From Aquisalibacillus elongatus (GTDB lineage: Bacteria; Bacillota; Bacilli; Bacillales; Alkalibacillaceae), in the NCBI RefSeq assembly GCF_003843875.1, contig NZ_RKRF01000007.1, positions 310,001-374,000 of the forward strand: a stretch of DNA of 64,000 bases, given 5' to 3'. The notes under the pieces were generated by a model. That model was not told the DNA's origin. It did not search any database and saw nothing but the letters and a program-made list of their open reading frames with translations. This document shows, one piece after another, positions 49,299 through 58,950 of the stretch. The position numbers and the translations under genes are program-made. Numbering within the stretch: the first letter of the stretch is position 1; every line of letters starts with the position of its first letter.

Positions 49299-49910
49299 AT
49301 GGCTAAATTTGAACTACCAGAATTACCATATGCATACGATGCATTAGAACCACACATTGACAAGGAAACAATGAATATTCACCACACGAAACACCACAAC
49401 ACATATGTGACAAAACTTAACGCAGCATTAGAAGGCCATGCAGATCTTCAAGATAAGTCATTAGAACAATTATTAGGTGACTTAAACTCATTACCAAGTG
49501 ACATTCAAACTGCTGTTCGTAACAACGGTGGAGGTCATGCTAACCACAGTTTATTCTGGACAATACTTTCTCCAAACGGAGGAGGCGCTCCAACAGGTGA
49601 ATTAGCTGATAAAATTAATCAAGCATTCGGTAGCATTGATGACTTTAAAGATCAATTCAAAGCTGCTTCGACAGGCCGTTTCGGATCAGGTTGGGCTTGG
49701 TTAGTTGTGAAAAATGGAGATCTTGAGATTACATCTACTCCGAACCAAGACACACCACTTATGGAAGGTGTAACACCTATTTTAGGTTTAGACGTTTGGG
49801 AACACGCTTATTACTTGAAATATCAAAACCGTCGTCCTGATTACATTGATGCATTCTGGAATGTAGTTAATTGGGATGAAGTTGCTAAGCGTTACGAAGA
49901 AGCAAAATAA
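49299..49910 (+). CDS. sodA: Superoxide dismutase, manganese type
   Basis: SodA removes superoxide in the cytoplasm. The 203 residues have the four metal ligands His28 (NIHHTKHH), His83 (NHSLFW), Asp165 and His169 (DVWEHAYY). Gly near residue 78 and the Gln150 region (NQDTPL) favour manganese over iron. The ribosome site AAAGGAGGAA is strong. The gene stands alone between the tRNA cluster and an MFS gene, as in B. subtilis sodA-yqgE. Confidence 0.97.
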   Translation: MAKFELPELPYAYDALEPHIDKETMNIHHTKHHNTYVTKLNAALEGHADLQDKSLEQLLGDLNSLPSDIQTAVRNNGGGHANHSLFWTILSPNGGGAPTGELADKINQAFGSIDDFKDQFKAASTGRFGSGWAWLVVKNGDLEITSTPNQDTPLMEGVTPILGLDVWEHAYYLKYQNRRPDYIDAFWNVVNWDEVAKRYEEAK

Positions 49911-49917
49911 AATGTTA

Positions 49918-49951
49918 AAGTCAGCTCTAAAATAGAGCTGACTTTTTTTAT
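49918..49951 (+). terminator. Terminator after sodA
   Basis: AAAGTCAGCTCTA pairs perfectly with TAGAGCTGACTTT around AAA and runs into TTTTTT. Confidence 0.95.
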
Positions 49952-50019
49952 GGATCCAAACTGCCAGCGTATAGACTCCCTCAATTTGCAAAAAATATGG
50001 AAGAGAAATGAGGGATAAC

Positions 50020-51240
50020 ATGTTTTTTAACCAACTGGTTGATGTTAGTCATAATGAGAAAAAGAACTTAGTATTACTGTTAGTTATAGGTTGGTTATAT
50101 ACGCTGGGTATCTATTTGTCGAGTATTTTCATTAATATATTTCTTTGGAAACAAACAGGTGATTTGTATATTTTAGCGTTATACAATTTGTCCATTTACT
50201 TTGTTCAAACCATTATTTTTATACTGATTGGAAAGTGGGTCAAACGAATAGATCGTGTGATTATTTTAAGGGCTGGTATCTTTGTTATTTCAGTCTTTTT
50301 TATTTCTGTTTTACTACTTAGTAGTAGAGCTTCTGATGTATATTTAATATTAGGTGGGTTAATTGGAGCAGGTTATGCTCTGTTTTGGCTAGCCTATAAT
50401 ATTTTAACGTTTGAGGTAACAGAACCCTATACAAGAGATTATTTTAATGGGATGTTCGGTGCGCTTCAATCTTTAAGTGGCATAGTGGGTCCCGTGTCAG
50501 CAGGGTGGATTATAACAACACTTACTGGTTATAAAGGTTATTTTACAATCTTTTTTATTTCGTTTGTTTTGTTTATTTTAGCGATTATTTGCAGTGTCTT
50601 TTTAGAAAGAAGAGAAGTTGAGGGTGACTATAATATTAAAGAAGTGATTCGAGAAAGGAAGAACAACCCTCAGTGGTTTTGGATTTTAGTTGCACACTTG
50701 TTTCAAGGAATGCGTGAAGGTGTTTTTTTATTTTTGATTGGATTATGGGTTTATTTGGGGACTCAAAGCGAATTAATTGTTGGTGTATATAATATGATTT
50801 ATGCGGTTGCTTCATTTGTCATGTATCAGATTGTAGCTCGTATTGTAAAACCTGATAATCGAAAACAATTAATATTAATCGGTGCGATCGTGCTGTATTT
50901 ATCTATCATTTGGTTATTATACGCCAATGAAGCTGTCGACTTTTACGTTTATGCTGCAACGTTAGGGATTTTTTTACCGCTGTTTTTTGCTCCATATATG
51001 TCAATCTCTTACGATATCATTGGACAAGCGAGAAAAGCCAGGGAGTATCGAGTAGAGTATATTATATTTAGGGATATTATTTTAAATAGTGGTCGAACAT
51101 TATCATTAATGTTATTTTTGTTAGGCTTATCTATATTTACTACAGATCAATGGTTGAAGATTTCTGTGATGATATTTGGTGTAGGATATTTTATATCAGC
51201 ACTTGTGATCTATAAAATCCATCATCTAAAACATGAATAA
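50020..51240 (+). CDS. yqgE: MFS transporter, YqgE-like
   Basis: A 406-residue major facilitator superfamily protein with about 12 membrane segments. The first half has GLIGAGYALFWLAYNILTFEV and GALQSLSGIVGPVSAGWI; the second begins after a loop with RERKNNPQWF. Position between sodA and pbpA matches YqgE of B. subtilis. Substrate unknown. ATG 50020 is used because GAGGGAT lies just upstream; ATG 50008 overlaps that site. Confidence 0.8.
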   Translation: MFFNQLVDVSHNEKKNLVLLLVIGWLYTLGIYLSSIFINIFLWKQTGDLYILALYNLSIYFVQTIIFILIGKWVKRIDRVIILRAGIFVISVFFISVLLLSSRASDVYLILGGLIGAGYALFWLAYNILTFEVTEPYTRDYFNGMFGALQSLSGIVGPVSAGWIITTLTGYKGYFTIFFISFVLFILAIICSVFLERREVEGDYNIKEVIRERKNNPQWFWILVAHLFQGMREGVFLFLIGLWVYLGTQSELIVGVYNMIYAVASFVMYQIVARIVKPDNRKQLILIGAIVLYLSIIWLLYANEAVDFYVYAATLGIFLPLFFAPYMSISYDIIGQARKAREYRVEYIIFRDIILNSGRTLSLMLFLLGLSIFTTDQWLKISVMIFGVGYFISALVIYKIHHLKHE

Positions 51241-51253
51241 ATCGTGAAACAGC

Positions 51254-51282
51254 TTTAGTAGTTTAACTCCAAATGATATAAT
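51254..51282 (+). promoter_or_regulatory. Promoter of pbpA
   Basis: TTTAGT, 17 bases, TATAAT with an extended -10 (TGATATAAT), 33 bases before the TTG start. Confidence 0.6.
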
Positions 51283-51315
51283 ATTGATTAGAAGAAGTAG
51301 GGGAGGAGACCGACT

Positions 51316-53418
51316 TTGACTAATCAGAAAAAACAAAAATCACATTTACCTCTTCGTTTAAATATACTGTTTTTTATTATATTTATATTGTTTTCACTCT
51401 TAATTCTGCAATTAGGGGTGGTCCAAATTTTAAATGGGGAAGAGGCTCAGCAAGAGGTTAATCGTACTGATAAAGTCGTATCAGAGACGCCTGTGCCACG
51501 TGGTAAAATCTTTGATCGCAATGGAGAGATTGTAGTTGATAATGAGCAGAAGTATGCCATTACATATACACCACGCCGTAATGTGCAGCCTGAAGATAAT
51601 TTAAGAATTGCAGAGCAATTATCACAATACATGGACATGGAAACAGGTGAAGTCACAGAGCGAGACCAGAAGGACTATTGGCTTCTAAAAAATTGGGATA
51701 AAGGTTTTGCAAAATTAGATGAAGAAGAAAAACAGTTGTCAGACAGTGACCAGTATCAACTCGTTTTAGAACGTATTACGGAAGATGAATTATCTACATT
51801 AACAGAAGATGATATGAAAGTTGCTGCGATTAAACGTGAATTAGATCGAGCAACGCAATTAACACCGCATGTCATTAAAAGTGAAGGCATAACGAAAGAA
51901 GAATATGCTGTAATTGCTGAAAATTCTCATGAAATGCCAGGGATTAATGTATCTACTGATTGGGATCGAATGGTGCCATACCAAGAATTTACATCTTTAA
52001 TAGGAACAGTTAGAAATCGAAATAGAGGTTTACCTAGAGATAAGGTTAATTTTTATCAAAACCTTAACTATAAATTAAATGACCGTGTCGGTGATCGAGG
52101 CATTGAAGAAGAATATGAATTATATTTACAAGGTAATAAAGAGATCAGAGAACACATCACAGATAAAAGCGGTAATGTCATCAAAAGTGAAGTTATTCGT
52201 CAAGGCGAACGCGGTAAAGATATAGTACTCTCCATTGATATGGAAATGCAGCAGGCTTTAGACGAAATTGTGCAAGAAGAAATGTTAAAGGTTATTAACG
52301 AAAATCCAAACAAAAATGAACATTTTGATAAGACATTAGCTGTCATGATGGACCCAAATACTGGTGAAGTATTAGCGATGTCAGGTCAGAAATATTATGA
52401 AGGCGACGAAGACACAGAACCTTACTTTAATAATGAAGCTTATAGAGTATTAATGGATACACATTTACCAGGATCAACCGTCAAGGGTGCCACAGTCATT
52501 GCTGGGCTTGATTCTGGTGTGATTGAACCTGGTGAGACTTTTCGTGACCAGCCTTTACGTTTTCGAGGCTCACAAGACAAAGTTTCTTGGACGCCTGGGA
52601 TAGGTGTTGTAGATGATATTGATGCAATAAAACGTTCTTCTAACATCTATATGTATAGAACAGCTATGAGGCTTGGAGGACATTGGGATTATACACCTAA
52701 CGAATCGTTAAGGTATAACGGTGAAGGTTTTGATCTATTATCTAGTTACTATAGACAGTTTGGATTAGGAAGTTACACGGGTGTCGATTATCCTAGAGAA
52801 GAAAATGGATTCTTAGGAAGTGATGTAAAGGCTAACGATGTGTTGGAGATGGCGATTGGCCAGCACGAAAACTACACTGCTATGCAATTAGTACAATATG
52901 TTTCAACTATAGCAAATGGTGGTTATCGTATGGAGCCTCACATTGTTAAACAAATTAATAATCCTACTAATGATGGTTCAAATTCAGTGTATGAGGCTAA
53001 TGAACCTAATGTGCTAAACAAAGTAAATGTTCCAGACGAATATATTGAAAGAGTTCAAGAAGGGTTTAGGCAAGTGTTTCAAGAACCAGGTGGTACAGCT
53101 TCATATCGTTTTAGTGATGCCGAGTATAGTCCTGCTGGTAAAACGGGTACTGCTGAAAGCGCCATATATCCAGGGGATAACATTAGAATTGATACTTTAA
53201 ATTTACTATTAGTCGGATATGCGCCACACGATGATCCTGAAGTAGCCTTTGCAATTGTTGCTCCTCACCTTGATGAAAGTGATTCGCATATAAATAATGA
53301 AATTGGAAGACGTATGTTAGATAAATATTTCGAAATTAAAGAAGAACGTCAATCAAGCGAAGAATCCTCAACTGAAGATGAAGAGAATGAAGAGTCAGAA
53401 GAAGAATCTGGAGAATAA
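51316..53418 (+). CDS. pbpA: Class B penicillin-binding protein 2 (elongation transpeptidase)
   Basis: A monofunctional transpeptidase that cross-links peptidoglycan in side-wall synthesis. The 700 residues have one N-terminal membrane anchor (about 16-35), a PBP dimerisation domain (PRGKIFDRNGEIVVDN), and the transpeptidase domain with S387-TVK, SSN at 441-443 and KTG at 609-611. The last 25 residues are almost all Glu, Ser and Asp. The start is TTG 51316 behind GGGAGGAG. In B. subtilis PbpA and PbpH share this role; position next to yqgE supports pbpA. Confidence 0.92.
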   Translation: MTNQKKQKSHLPLRLNILFFIIFILFSLLILQLGVVQILNGEEAQQEVNRTDKVVSETPVPRGKIFDRNGEIVVDNEQKYAITYTPRRNVQPEDNLRIAEQLSQYMDMETGEVTERDQKDYWLLKNWDKGFAKLDEEEKQLSDSDQYQLVLERITEDELSTLTEDDMKVAAIKRELDRATQLTPHVIKSEGITKEEYAVIAENSHEMPGINVSTDWDRMVPYQEFTSLIGTVRNRNRGLPRDKVNFYQNLNYKLNDRVGDRGIEEEYELYLQGNKEIREHITDKSGNVIKSEVIRQGERGKDIVLSIDMEMQQALDEIVQEEMLKVINENPNKNEHFDKTLAVMMDPNTGEVLAMSGQKYYEGDEDTEPYFNNEAYRVLMDTHLPGSTVKGATVIAGLDSGVIEPGETFRDQPLRFRGSQDKVSWTPGIGVVDDIDAIKRSSNIYMYRTAMRLGGHWDYTPNESLRYNGEGFDLLSSYYRQFGLGSYTGVDYPREENGFLGSDVKANDVLEMAIGQHENYTAMQLVQYVSTIANGGYRMEPHIVKQINNPTNDGSNSVYEANEPNVLNKVNVPDEYIERVQEGFRQVFQEPGGTASYRFSDAEYSPAGKTGTAESAIYPGDNIRIDTLNLLLVGYAPHDDPEVAFAIVAPHLDESDSHINNEIGRRMLDKYFEIKEERQSSEESSTEDEENEESEEESGE

Positions 53419-53419
53419 T

Positions 53420-53473
53420 TAAAGCCCAGTTAAAAGGCATTAAGGTAAGGTCTTTTAACTGGGCTTTTTATAT
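53420..53473. terminator. Bidirectional terminator between pbpA and yqgN
   Basis: AAAGCCCAGTTAAAAG pairs perfectly with CTTTTAACTGGGCTTT around a 15-base loop. Confidence 0.92.
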
Positions 53474-53483
53474 CTAGCAATTG

Positions 53484-54047
53484 TTAGATCGTGTATATAC
53501 TCTTCTCAGTTATAATAGCATCTACTGGTAAATCATATTGGTCTCGTGGGATATGTTTGACTAACTGCTGTTCCATTGCAAGTGAAATTTTGTGATTCAG
53601 GAAGTTTTCTAAGAAGCGGTCATAATATCCGCCACCATAACCGATACGAAAACCATCATAGTCGAATAATAGTCCAGGCACGATGAGCAAATCAATTTCT
53701 TGAGGTTGGACTAATTTATTTAAGTCTTTTTTGGGTTCATACAAATCTAAAAACACATTTTCTAACTCATGTTTATTCGTATATTGGTAAAACTCCATGC
53801 GATGATCGTCTTCAGGATAGCACTTAGGGATGACAACCGCTTTATTTTGTTTCCAAGCTTGTTGGATGATGGGGTCAGTATCTAATTCTATATTTCTTGA
53901 TATGGTTATACCAATTGTATCTGCTTGTTCCCACCATTCTGTTTCATACAAATGTTTGGTTATGTCTACTAAAAACTGTTCCTTTTCTTTAGGTGAAATA
54001 TGTTTAAGTAATCGTTTGACTAACGTGCGAAAGGTGTCTTTATACAT
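53484..54047 (-). CDS. yqgN: 5-formyltetrahydrofolate cyclo-ligase
   Basis: Converts 5-formyl-THF to 5,10-methenyl-THF with ATP, returning folate to one-carbon metabolism. The 187 residues show the family motifs PGLLFDYDGFRIGYGGGYYDRFL and, near the end, PRDQYDLPVDAIITE. An N-terminal basic helix precedes the core. It lies on the minus strand after rpmG, matching the B. subtilis rpmGA-yqgN pair. Confidence 0.94.
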   Translation of the reverse strand: MYKDTFRTLVKRLLKHISPKEKEQFLVDITKHLYETEWWEQADTIGITISRNIELDTDPIIQQAWKQNKAVVIPKCYPEDDHRMEFYQYTNKHELENVFLDLYEPKKDLNKLVQPQEIDLLIVPGLLFDYDGFRIGYGGGYYDRFLENFLNHKISLAMEQQLVKHIPRDQYDLPVDAIITEKSIYTI

Positions 54048-54100
54048 TTGATGAACCCCTTTGGTTAAATTCTAAATATATTAAAACATACTTTAGAGTA

Positions 54101-54133
54101 ATAAAAAAACAGCAGGATAAATCCTACTGTTAT
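54101..54133 (-). terminator. Terminator of rpmG, minus strand
   Basis: On the minus strand AACAGTAGGAT pairs with ATCCTGCTGTT and runs into TTTTTT. The rpmG stop codon is inside the stem. Confidence 0.88.
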
Positions 54134-54279
54134 TTTGTCTCACGATGAAGCGTATGTTGTTTTTCTCTCGGGCAATATTTTTTCATTTCAATACGTTCAG
54201 TGTTCGTACGTTTATTTTTAGTCGTATAATAATTACGATCACCACATTCAGTACATGCTAAAGTAACTTGTACACGCAT
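54130..54279 (-). CDS. rpmG: 50S ribosomal protein L33
   Basis: A 49-residue L33 missed by usual length cut-offs. The sequence [20 protein letters not shown]...[17 protein letters not shown] has CxxC and one further cysteine (KYC), so it is the cysteine-containing (zinc) or a partly reduced form. GGAGGG lies before ATG 54279. B. subtilis rpmGA is at the same place. Confidence 0.96.
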   Translation of the reverse strand: MRVQVTLACTECGDRNYYTTKNKRTNTERIEMKKYCPREKQHTLHRETK

Positions 54280-54437
54280 GATAATCCCTCCATTTCTGCA
54301 TTTACAATCAATTTTTGACTACATCATCATACCAAATGTCCATTAAATATTCAAGAACCAATTAATAGAGAAAGACATTCTATTTCAATTTATATAATGT
54401 TAAACTAAATATTAGAAATTATAGAGAGGTGAGACTA

Positions 54438-54818
54438 GTGTTAACAGCTATAATAACGTTAATGGTCATTGCTGTTGTATTATGGGGAATTTCTTTTTTT
54501 ATGAGCAATCGATTTGATGAGTTAGAAAGTCAGATTGAACAAATCTCCATTTCAGCCTTACAGGATAGTTATGTATTAAAAAATAAAATTAAAGTATTGG
54601 AAGAAGAATTACTGACAGATTCAATGGACATGAAAATGAGTTCTAATACAACTGAGAAACCAATCAAAGGGCAGCAAGAACCAGCTATAATCCAAAATAT
54701 TAAAGCATTATATGAACAAGGATACACTTATACAGAAATGGAAGAGAAAACAGGTTTACGCAAAGAAGATATTAAAGTGATCGTCAATCAGAAAAATAAA
54801 AACGAATCATTTAAATAA
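54438..54818 (+). CDS. Unrecognised membrane protein with coiled coil and C-terminal HTH-like segment
   Basis: 126 residues from GTG 54438 behind GAGAGGTGA. An N-terminal membrane segment ([17 protein letters not shown]) is followed by a coiled-coil-like stretch ([32 protein letters not shown]) and a C-terminal part, [29 protein letters not shown], that reads like a small helix-turn-helix. The layout is reminiscent of SwrB/YlxL-type proteins, but I cannot claim homology. It is 14 bases upstream of the next gene, so probably one operon. Function unknown. Confidence 0.7.
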   Translation: MLTAIITLMVIAVVLWGISFFMSNRFDELESQIEQISISALQDSYVLKNKIKVLEEELLTDSMDMKMSSNTTEKPIKGQQEPAIIQNIKALYEQGYTYTEMEEKTGLRKEDIKVIVNQKNKNESFK

Positions 54819-54832
54819 TAGAAGGGGAATAA

Positions 54833-55387
54833 ATGATGAAACCGATAGTGCAAGCATTTGCGACAGGGGTTCTTGTATCTTCATTAATCATTTTGGCTGT
54901 TTATATGTTATCCAATCCTAGTCAAAATGTACAAGACGTAGCGCAAGAAGAAGAAACACTTATCGTTGAAGATGCTAAAAAGTTTTTAGTTGATGAAGGT
55001 TTTTCTGTAATAGAAGATTCCGAATACGATGACTTAATTAGAGAAAAACAACAATTAGAAAAAGAAGTATCTGATTTTAAAGAAGAACAATCTAAATTGA
55101 AAGAAGAACTTAATGAAATAGAAGAGGAATCAAGTTCTAATGAGGCTGAAGAATCTGAATCAAACAATCAACCAAGTAGTGAATCAGAATATCTTTTATC
55201 TATTGAAAGCGGAATGACATCAATTGATATTGCTCAAAATTTAGAAACTGCTAACATAGTAGATGATGCTGACCAATTCAATAACTTTTTAGAAGACAAT
55301 GGTTACAGCAGATTGATACAATTAGGTGAGTATCGTATTAGTAACGATGCAACATATGAAGAAATTGCACAAATTATAACGAATTAA
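54833..55387 (+). CDS. Membrane-anchored protein with MltG/YceG-like N-terminal subdomain
   Basis: 184 residues: one membrane segment (VLVSSLIILAVYML), a long Glu/Lys coiled coil (about 45-105), a Ser/Glu linker, and a C-terminal 65-residue domain (LLSIESGMTSIDIAQNLETANIV...LIQLGEYRISNDATYEEIAQIIT). This last part resembles the LysM-like subdomain at the start of endolytic transglycosylases MltG/YceG, but the catalytic domain is absent. A cell-wall binding or regulatory role is inference. It is followed 57 bases later by the rhomboid gene. Confidence 0.72.
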   Translation: MMKPIVQAFATGVLVSSLIILAVYMLSNPSQNVQDVAQEEETLIVEDAKKFLVDEGFSVIEDSEYDDLIREKQQLEKEVSDFKEEQSKLKEELNEIEEESSSNEAEESESNNQPSSESEYLLSIESGMTSIDIAQNLETANIVDDADQFNNFLEDNGYSRLIQLGEYRISNDATYEEIAQIITN

Positions 55388-55444
55388 TTTAAGTTTGCAT
55401 AATACATATATGTGTAAGGTGTTGGTTGGATAGGAGTTGTTAGT

Positions 55445-56632
55445 TTGTACATCACCGAACAATATTTACTATTAAGAACCATTAATCATTTCGTAGAAAA
55501 ACTTTCGTATCAAATTGTATATGTATCTAAAAATCGTGATGAATATATTTTACATAAACATGATCGAAAAGTGAGTCAAATAATAAGGTTAAAACGACAG
55601 ACGTTTGACTGGTCCAATCATTTAAAGCAAGATATAGAACAACGTATTTCTGCTATTTTACGCCAGAAATCTTTAATAAAAAAAGGCAAGTCCATTCAAA
55701 TGCATTTTGTATATGTTTCCGACCTTGCACCTGTAGATGACTTTGATTCACTAAAAAATACGATAAAAGTTAAACAATCAAAGCCAACATTTGTGAATAT
55801 GTATTACTTAGATCAAAAAAATCGACAAGACGAGTGGCAACGTTTTATTTCTAATATGGAAGATGGTCATGATTATTTGCTTACTGACATTCCAAGTGTT
55901 GAAGAGCAAGAAAAACAAACCATGTATTTGGAACAAAAAATGAGTGCTAAACTTTTTCAAAAACAAAAAGAAATTCAACAAATTTTCTCATATGGTAAAA
56001 CTCGGCTGACGTTCTTGTTAATTTTTATCAATTTAGTTATTTTCTCTTTATTAGAGTTAAATGGTGGAAGTACTAATGTAAGAAATTTGATTGATTGGGG
56101 CGCTAAGTTCAATCCTAAGATTGTAGAAGGTGAATGGTGGCGTATTATAAGTTCAATGTTTCTACATATTGGTCCATTCCATCTTTTTATGAATATGATT
56201 GCTTTATACTATTTAGGCGATTTAACGGAAAAGATATATGGTACCAAAAGATTTTTTATGATTTACTTTTTGGCTGGGATCTTTGGTAGTGTTGCAAGTT
56301 TTGCTACAAATGATTCTGTATCAGCAGGGGCATCAGGTGCGATTTTTGGTTTGTTTGGTGCACTATTATTTTTCGGAATTCATTATAAAGATATATTTTT
56401 TAAAACGATGGGTTTAAATTTAATTATCGTAATCGGTATTAATATCGTATTTGGTTTAACAGTACCGCAAATTGATAATGGCGCACACATTGGAGGACTA
56501 ATTGGTGGTTTAATGGCATCCCAGATTGTTCATTTGCCGAATAAAAAAGCAAGAGTACTACAGACTGTTGCACTATTTACTTTTTTAATTGTGATGAGTA
56601 TGATGTTTTTATATGGTTTAAATAATGCATAA
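55445..56632 (+). CDS. gluP: Rhomboid family intramembrane serine protease, GluP-like
   Basis: Membrane protease that cuts within or near transmembrane segments. The 395 residues have a soluble N-terminal domain of about 180 residues, then six to seven membrane segments with Asn250 (HLFMNM), the catalytic Ser298 in GASGAIFG and His348 in NGAHIGGLIGG. Compared with B. subtilis YqgP/GluP (about 507), the C-terminal TPR region is missing. It starts with TTG 55445 behind AGGAGTT. It is next to yqgQ, as in B. subtilis. Confidence 0.9.
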   Translation: MYITEQYLLLRTINHFVEKLSYQIVYVSKNRDEYILHKHDRKVSQIIRLKRQTFDWSNHLKQDIEQRISAILRQKSLIKKGKSIQMHFVYVSDLAPVDDFDSLKNTIKVKQSKPTFVNMYYLDQKNRQDEWQRFISNMEDGHDYLLTDIPSVEEQEKQTMYLEQKMSAKLFQKQKEIQQIFSYGKTRLTFLLIFINLVIFSLLELNGGSTNVRNLIDWGAKFNPKIVEGEWWRIISSMFLHIGPFHLFMNMIALYYLGDLTEKIYGTKRFFMIYFLAGIFGSVASFATNDSVSAGASGAIFGLFGALLFFGIHYKDIFFKTMGLNLIIVIGINIVFGLTVPQIDNGAHIGGLIGGLMASQIVHLPNKKARVLQTVALFTFLIVMSMMFLYGLNNA

Positions 56633-56649
56633 ATCGTAGGTGACACCAT

Positions 56650-56847
56650 ATGGATAGTATGATTGATGTAAGAAACTTATTGAAGAGATTTGGCATATTT
56701 GTATATATAGGGGAACAAAAAGCGGATTTACTTTTAATGGAAGATGAGTTACAATCATTATTTGAGAATCAATTAATATCAAACCAAGAATATGCGAAAG
56801 CTTTGTTAATTATTAAAAAAGAGAAAAAAGACCTAGAAAAATTTTAA
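56650..56847 (+). CDS. yqgQ: YqgQ family protein (DUF910)
   Basis: 65 residues, mostly helical (VRNLLKRFGIFVYIGEQKADLLLMEDELQSLF). Length and neighbourhood match YqgQ of B. subtilis, a small DUF910 protein of unknown role that may bind nucleic acid according to structure work on the family (recalled with low certainty). glcK, which follows yqgQ in B. subtilis, is absent here. Confidence 0.86.
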   Translation: MDSMIDVRNLLKRFGIFVYIGEQKADLLLMEDELQSLFENQLISNQEYAKALLIIKKEKKDLEKF

Positions 56848-56964
56848 GAGATGGTGTTATAACGTATAAAATTCGGGGTATAGCATATAATAATAACTTT
56901 TTTGAAACTTTTCTTTCTTTACATCGTCTAATATATGGGAGAAAGAAAAATGGAGGACCATGAC

Positions 56965-58854
56965 ATGGAACGTATAAAGAGAATACCACTATTTATTGTT
57001 GCGGCTATATTAGTGGGGTTAAAAACATATGTTATATATCGTTTTTATTTTAATTTATCTATTGAATCTACATTTCAGGAGATCATCTTATTTATTAATG
57101 CATTTGCGTTCAGTTTCTTTATCTTCTCGATTGGCGTTTGGATGAACCCAAAACGTCAAAGGAAGTACATCCTAATAATGTCTACATTAATGACATTTAT
57201 TTTGATCGCAAATTTAATGTATTATCGTAATTTTACTGACTTTATTACCTTGCCTACATTGATGCAAGTTAATAATGCTGGGGACTTAGGAACAAGTGTT
57301 ACTTCGTTAGTTTATTTCTTAGATATTTTCTTATTATTAGATTTTATTTTAATCTTTGTTTTTGCGAGAAAAAAGATTTTTCCAATTACACAATTTAGTA
57401 AGTTATTTAAACGCCGAACGATTACTGTGGCACTTGCTTTCTTGGTTTTAAACTTAACATTAGCAGAAATAGAGAGACCAATGTTATTCAAACGTGGTTT
57501 TGACCGTGAGTATCTTGTGAAAAACGTTGGTATCTTTACGTTCCACGGTTATGATGCGTTTGTAACAGCGTCGACCCAATCTAAGCGCATTTTTGCCGAT
57601 GGATCCGAGTTTAATGAAATAGAAGAATACGTCAGTGAACGAGTTGACAAGGAAAAAGATGTTAACAAAGATATAGATCTCACCGGCATGGCTGAAGATA
57701 AAAATATTGTCTATATTGCGGTAGAGTCTTTACAAGATTTTGTAATTGATCAAGAAGTAAATGGGGATGAAATCACCCCATACCTAAATGACTTGATTGA
57801 CGAAAGTTATTATTTTGATAATTTTTATCATCAAACAGCTTTAGGGAAAACATCAGATCATGAGCTCTTATTAGACACTAGTTTATACCCATTGCCTAAT
57901 AGCGCAGCATTTTTCACTCATGCACAAAACGAATACTTCGCATTACCTGAAATTATAAAGGAAGAAAAGGGCTATCAATCATATGCCTTTCATGCTAATA
58001 ACGCAAGTTTCTGGAATCGAAACGTCATGTATGAAACGTTAGGGTATGAAGAGTACTATGATGTGCAATCATACGATTTTACAAAAGATGATGTAATAGG
58101 TTGGGGTATGAATGACAAAATGTTCTTTGACCAAACAGTGGATTTATTAAAAGAGCAAGAAGATCCTTATTACGCAAAACTCATTACACTAACTAATCAT
58201 TTTCCATTTGATATTCCGGAAGACGAAAGGTCATTAGAACCATATGAGTCAGAATCAGAAACGCTAAGTCAGTATTTCCAGACCGTGCGTTATACAGATG
58301 AAGCGATTGAACAATTTATGAATAAAATGAAGCAAGAAGGGTTATACGAAGATACAATCTTTATTATTGGTGGAGACCATTATGGAGTTCCATCTTACCA
58401 TAACGATGCTTTAGGTGAATTTTTAAATAAGGACATGACAGCTTATGAAGATGCATTACTACAACAAGTCCCAATGATTATTCACATACCAGGTCATGAT
58501 GATCATCAGACAATTTCAACTCTGACTGGTCAAGTGGATTATAAACCTACTGTATTAAATATGCTTGGTATAGAACTTGAACGGGATATTCGTTTTGGAA
58601 GTAATATGTTTGACGCACCAAAAGAACGTAAAGACTTTATAGCGTTTAGAGATGGTAGGGTTGTTGGAACTGACTACGTCTCTGCCGGTGGCGCTTGTTT
58701 TGAACATAGTTCAGGAGACATTGTAGATGATCAGCATTGCGCTCCAATAAGGGAGAAAGCTGAACAAGAATTAAATTATTCAGATGAAATTATTTACGGT
58801 GATTTACTTCGCTTTTACGACTTTGAAAGTGGAGAAATAGCTGATCAAGAATAA
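56965..58854 (+). CDS. yqgS: LTA synthase family enzyme (YqgS-like)
   Basis: Enzymes of this family polymerise glycerol phosphate from phosphatidylglycerol into lipoteichoic acid or prime it. The 629 residues have five N-terminal membrane segments (within 1-165), then an extracellular sulfatase-fold domain with metal ligand Glu254 (AVES), nucleophile Thr296 (GKTSDHE), and Asp471-His472 (GGDHYG). ATG 56965 follows GGAGG; an ATG at 56935 lies upstream of it. Position matches yqgS; LtaS itself may lie elsewhere, so the exact paralogue is uncertain. Confidence 0.9.
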   Translation: MERIKRIPLFIVAAILVGLKTYVIYRFYFNLSIESTFQEIILFINAFAFSFFIFSIGVWMNPKRQRKYILIMSTLMTFILIANLMYYRNFTDFITLPTLMQVNNAGDLGTSVTSLVYFLDIFLLLDFILIFVFARKKIFPITQFSKLFKRRTITVALAFLVLNLTLAEIERPMLFKRGFDREYLVKNVGIFTFHGYDAFVTASTQSKRIFADGSEFNEIEEYVSERVDKEKDVNKDIDLTGMAEDKNIVYIAVESLQDFVIDQEVNGDEITPYLNDLIDESYYFDNFYHQTALGKTSDHELLLDTSLYPLPNSAAFFTHAQNEYFALPEIIKEEKGYQSYAFHANNASFWNRNVMYETLGYEEYYDVQSYDFTKDDVIGWGMNDKMFFDQTVDLLKEQEDPYYAKLITLTNHFPFDIPEDERSLEPYESESETLSQYFQTVRYTDEAIEQFMNKMKQEGLYEDTIFIIGGDHYGVPSYHNDALGEFLNKDMTAYEDALLQQVPMIIHIPGHDDHQTISTLTGQVDYKPTVLNMLGIELERDIRFGSNMFDAPKERKDFIAFRDGRVVGTDYVSAGGACFEHSSGDIVDDQHCAPIREKAEQELNYSDEIIYGDLLRFYDFESGEIADQE

Positions 58855-58861
58855 GAGTAAT

Positions 58862-58905
58862 AAAAGGTGGAGTGGCTATAACTTGAGCCGCTTCACCTTT
58901 TTTAG
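58862..58905 (+). terminator. Terminator after yqgS
   Basis: AAAGGTGGAGTGGCT pairs with AGCCGCTTCACCTTT, including G-T pairs, and runs into TTTTTT. Confidence 0.9.
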
Positions 58906-58950
58906 TATGTTTAACTATAGGTTAATTTTGTCTTTATTGGAGATGAAAAC

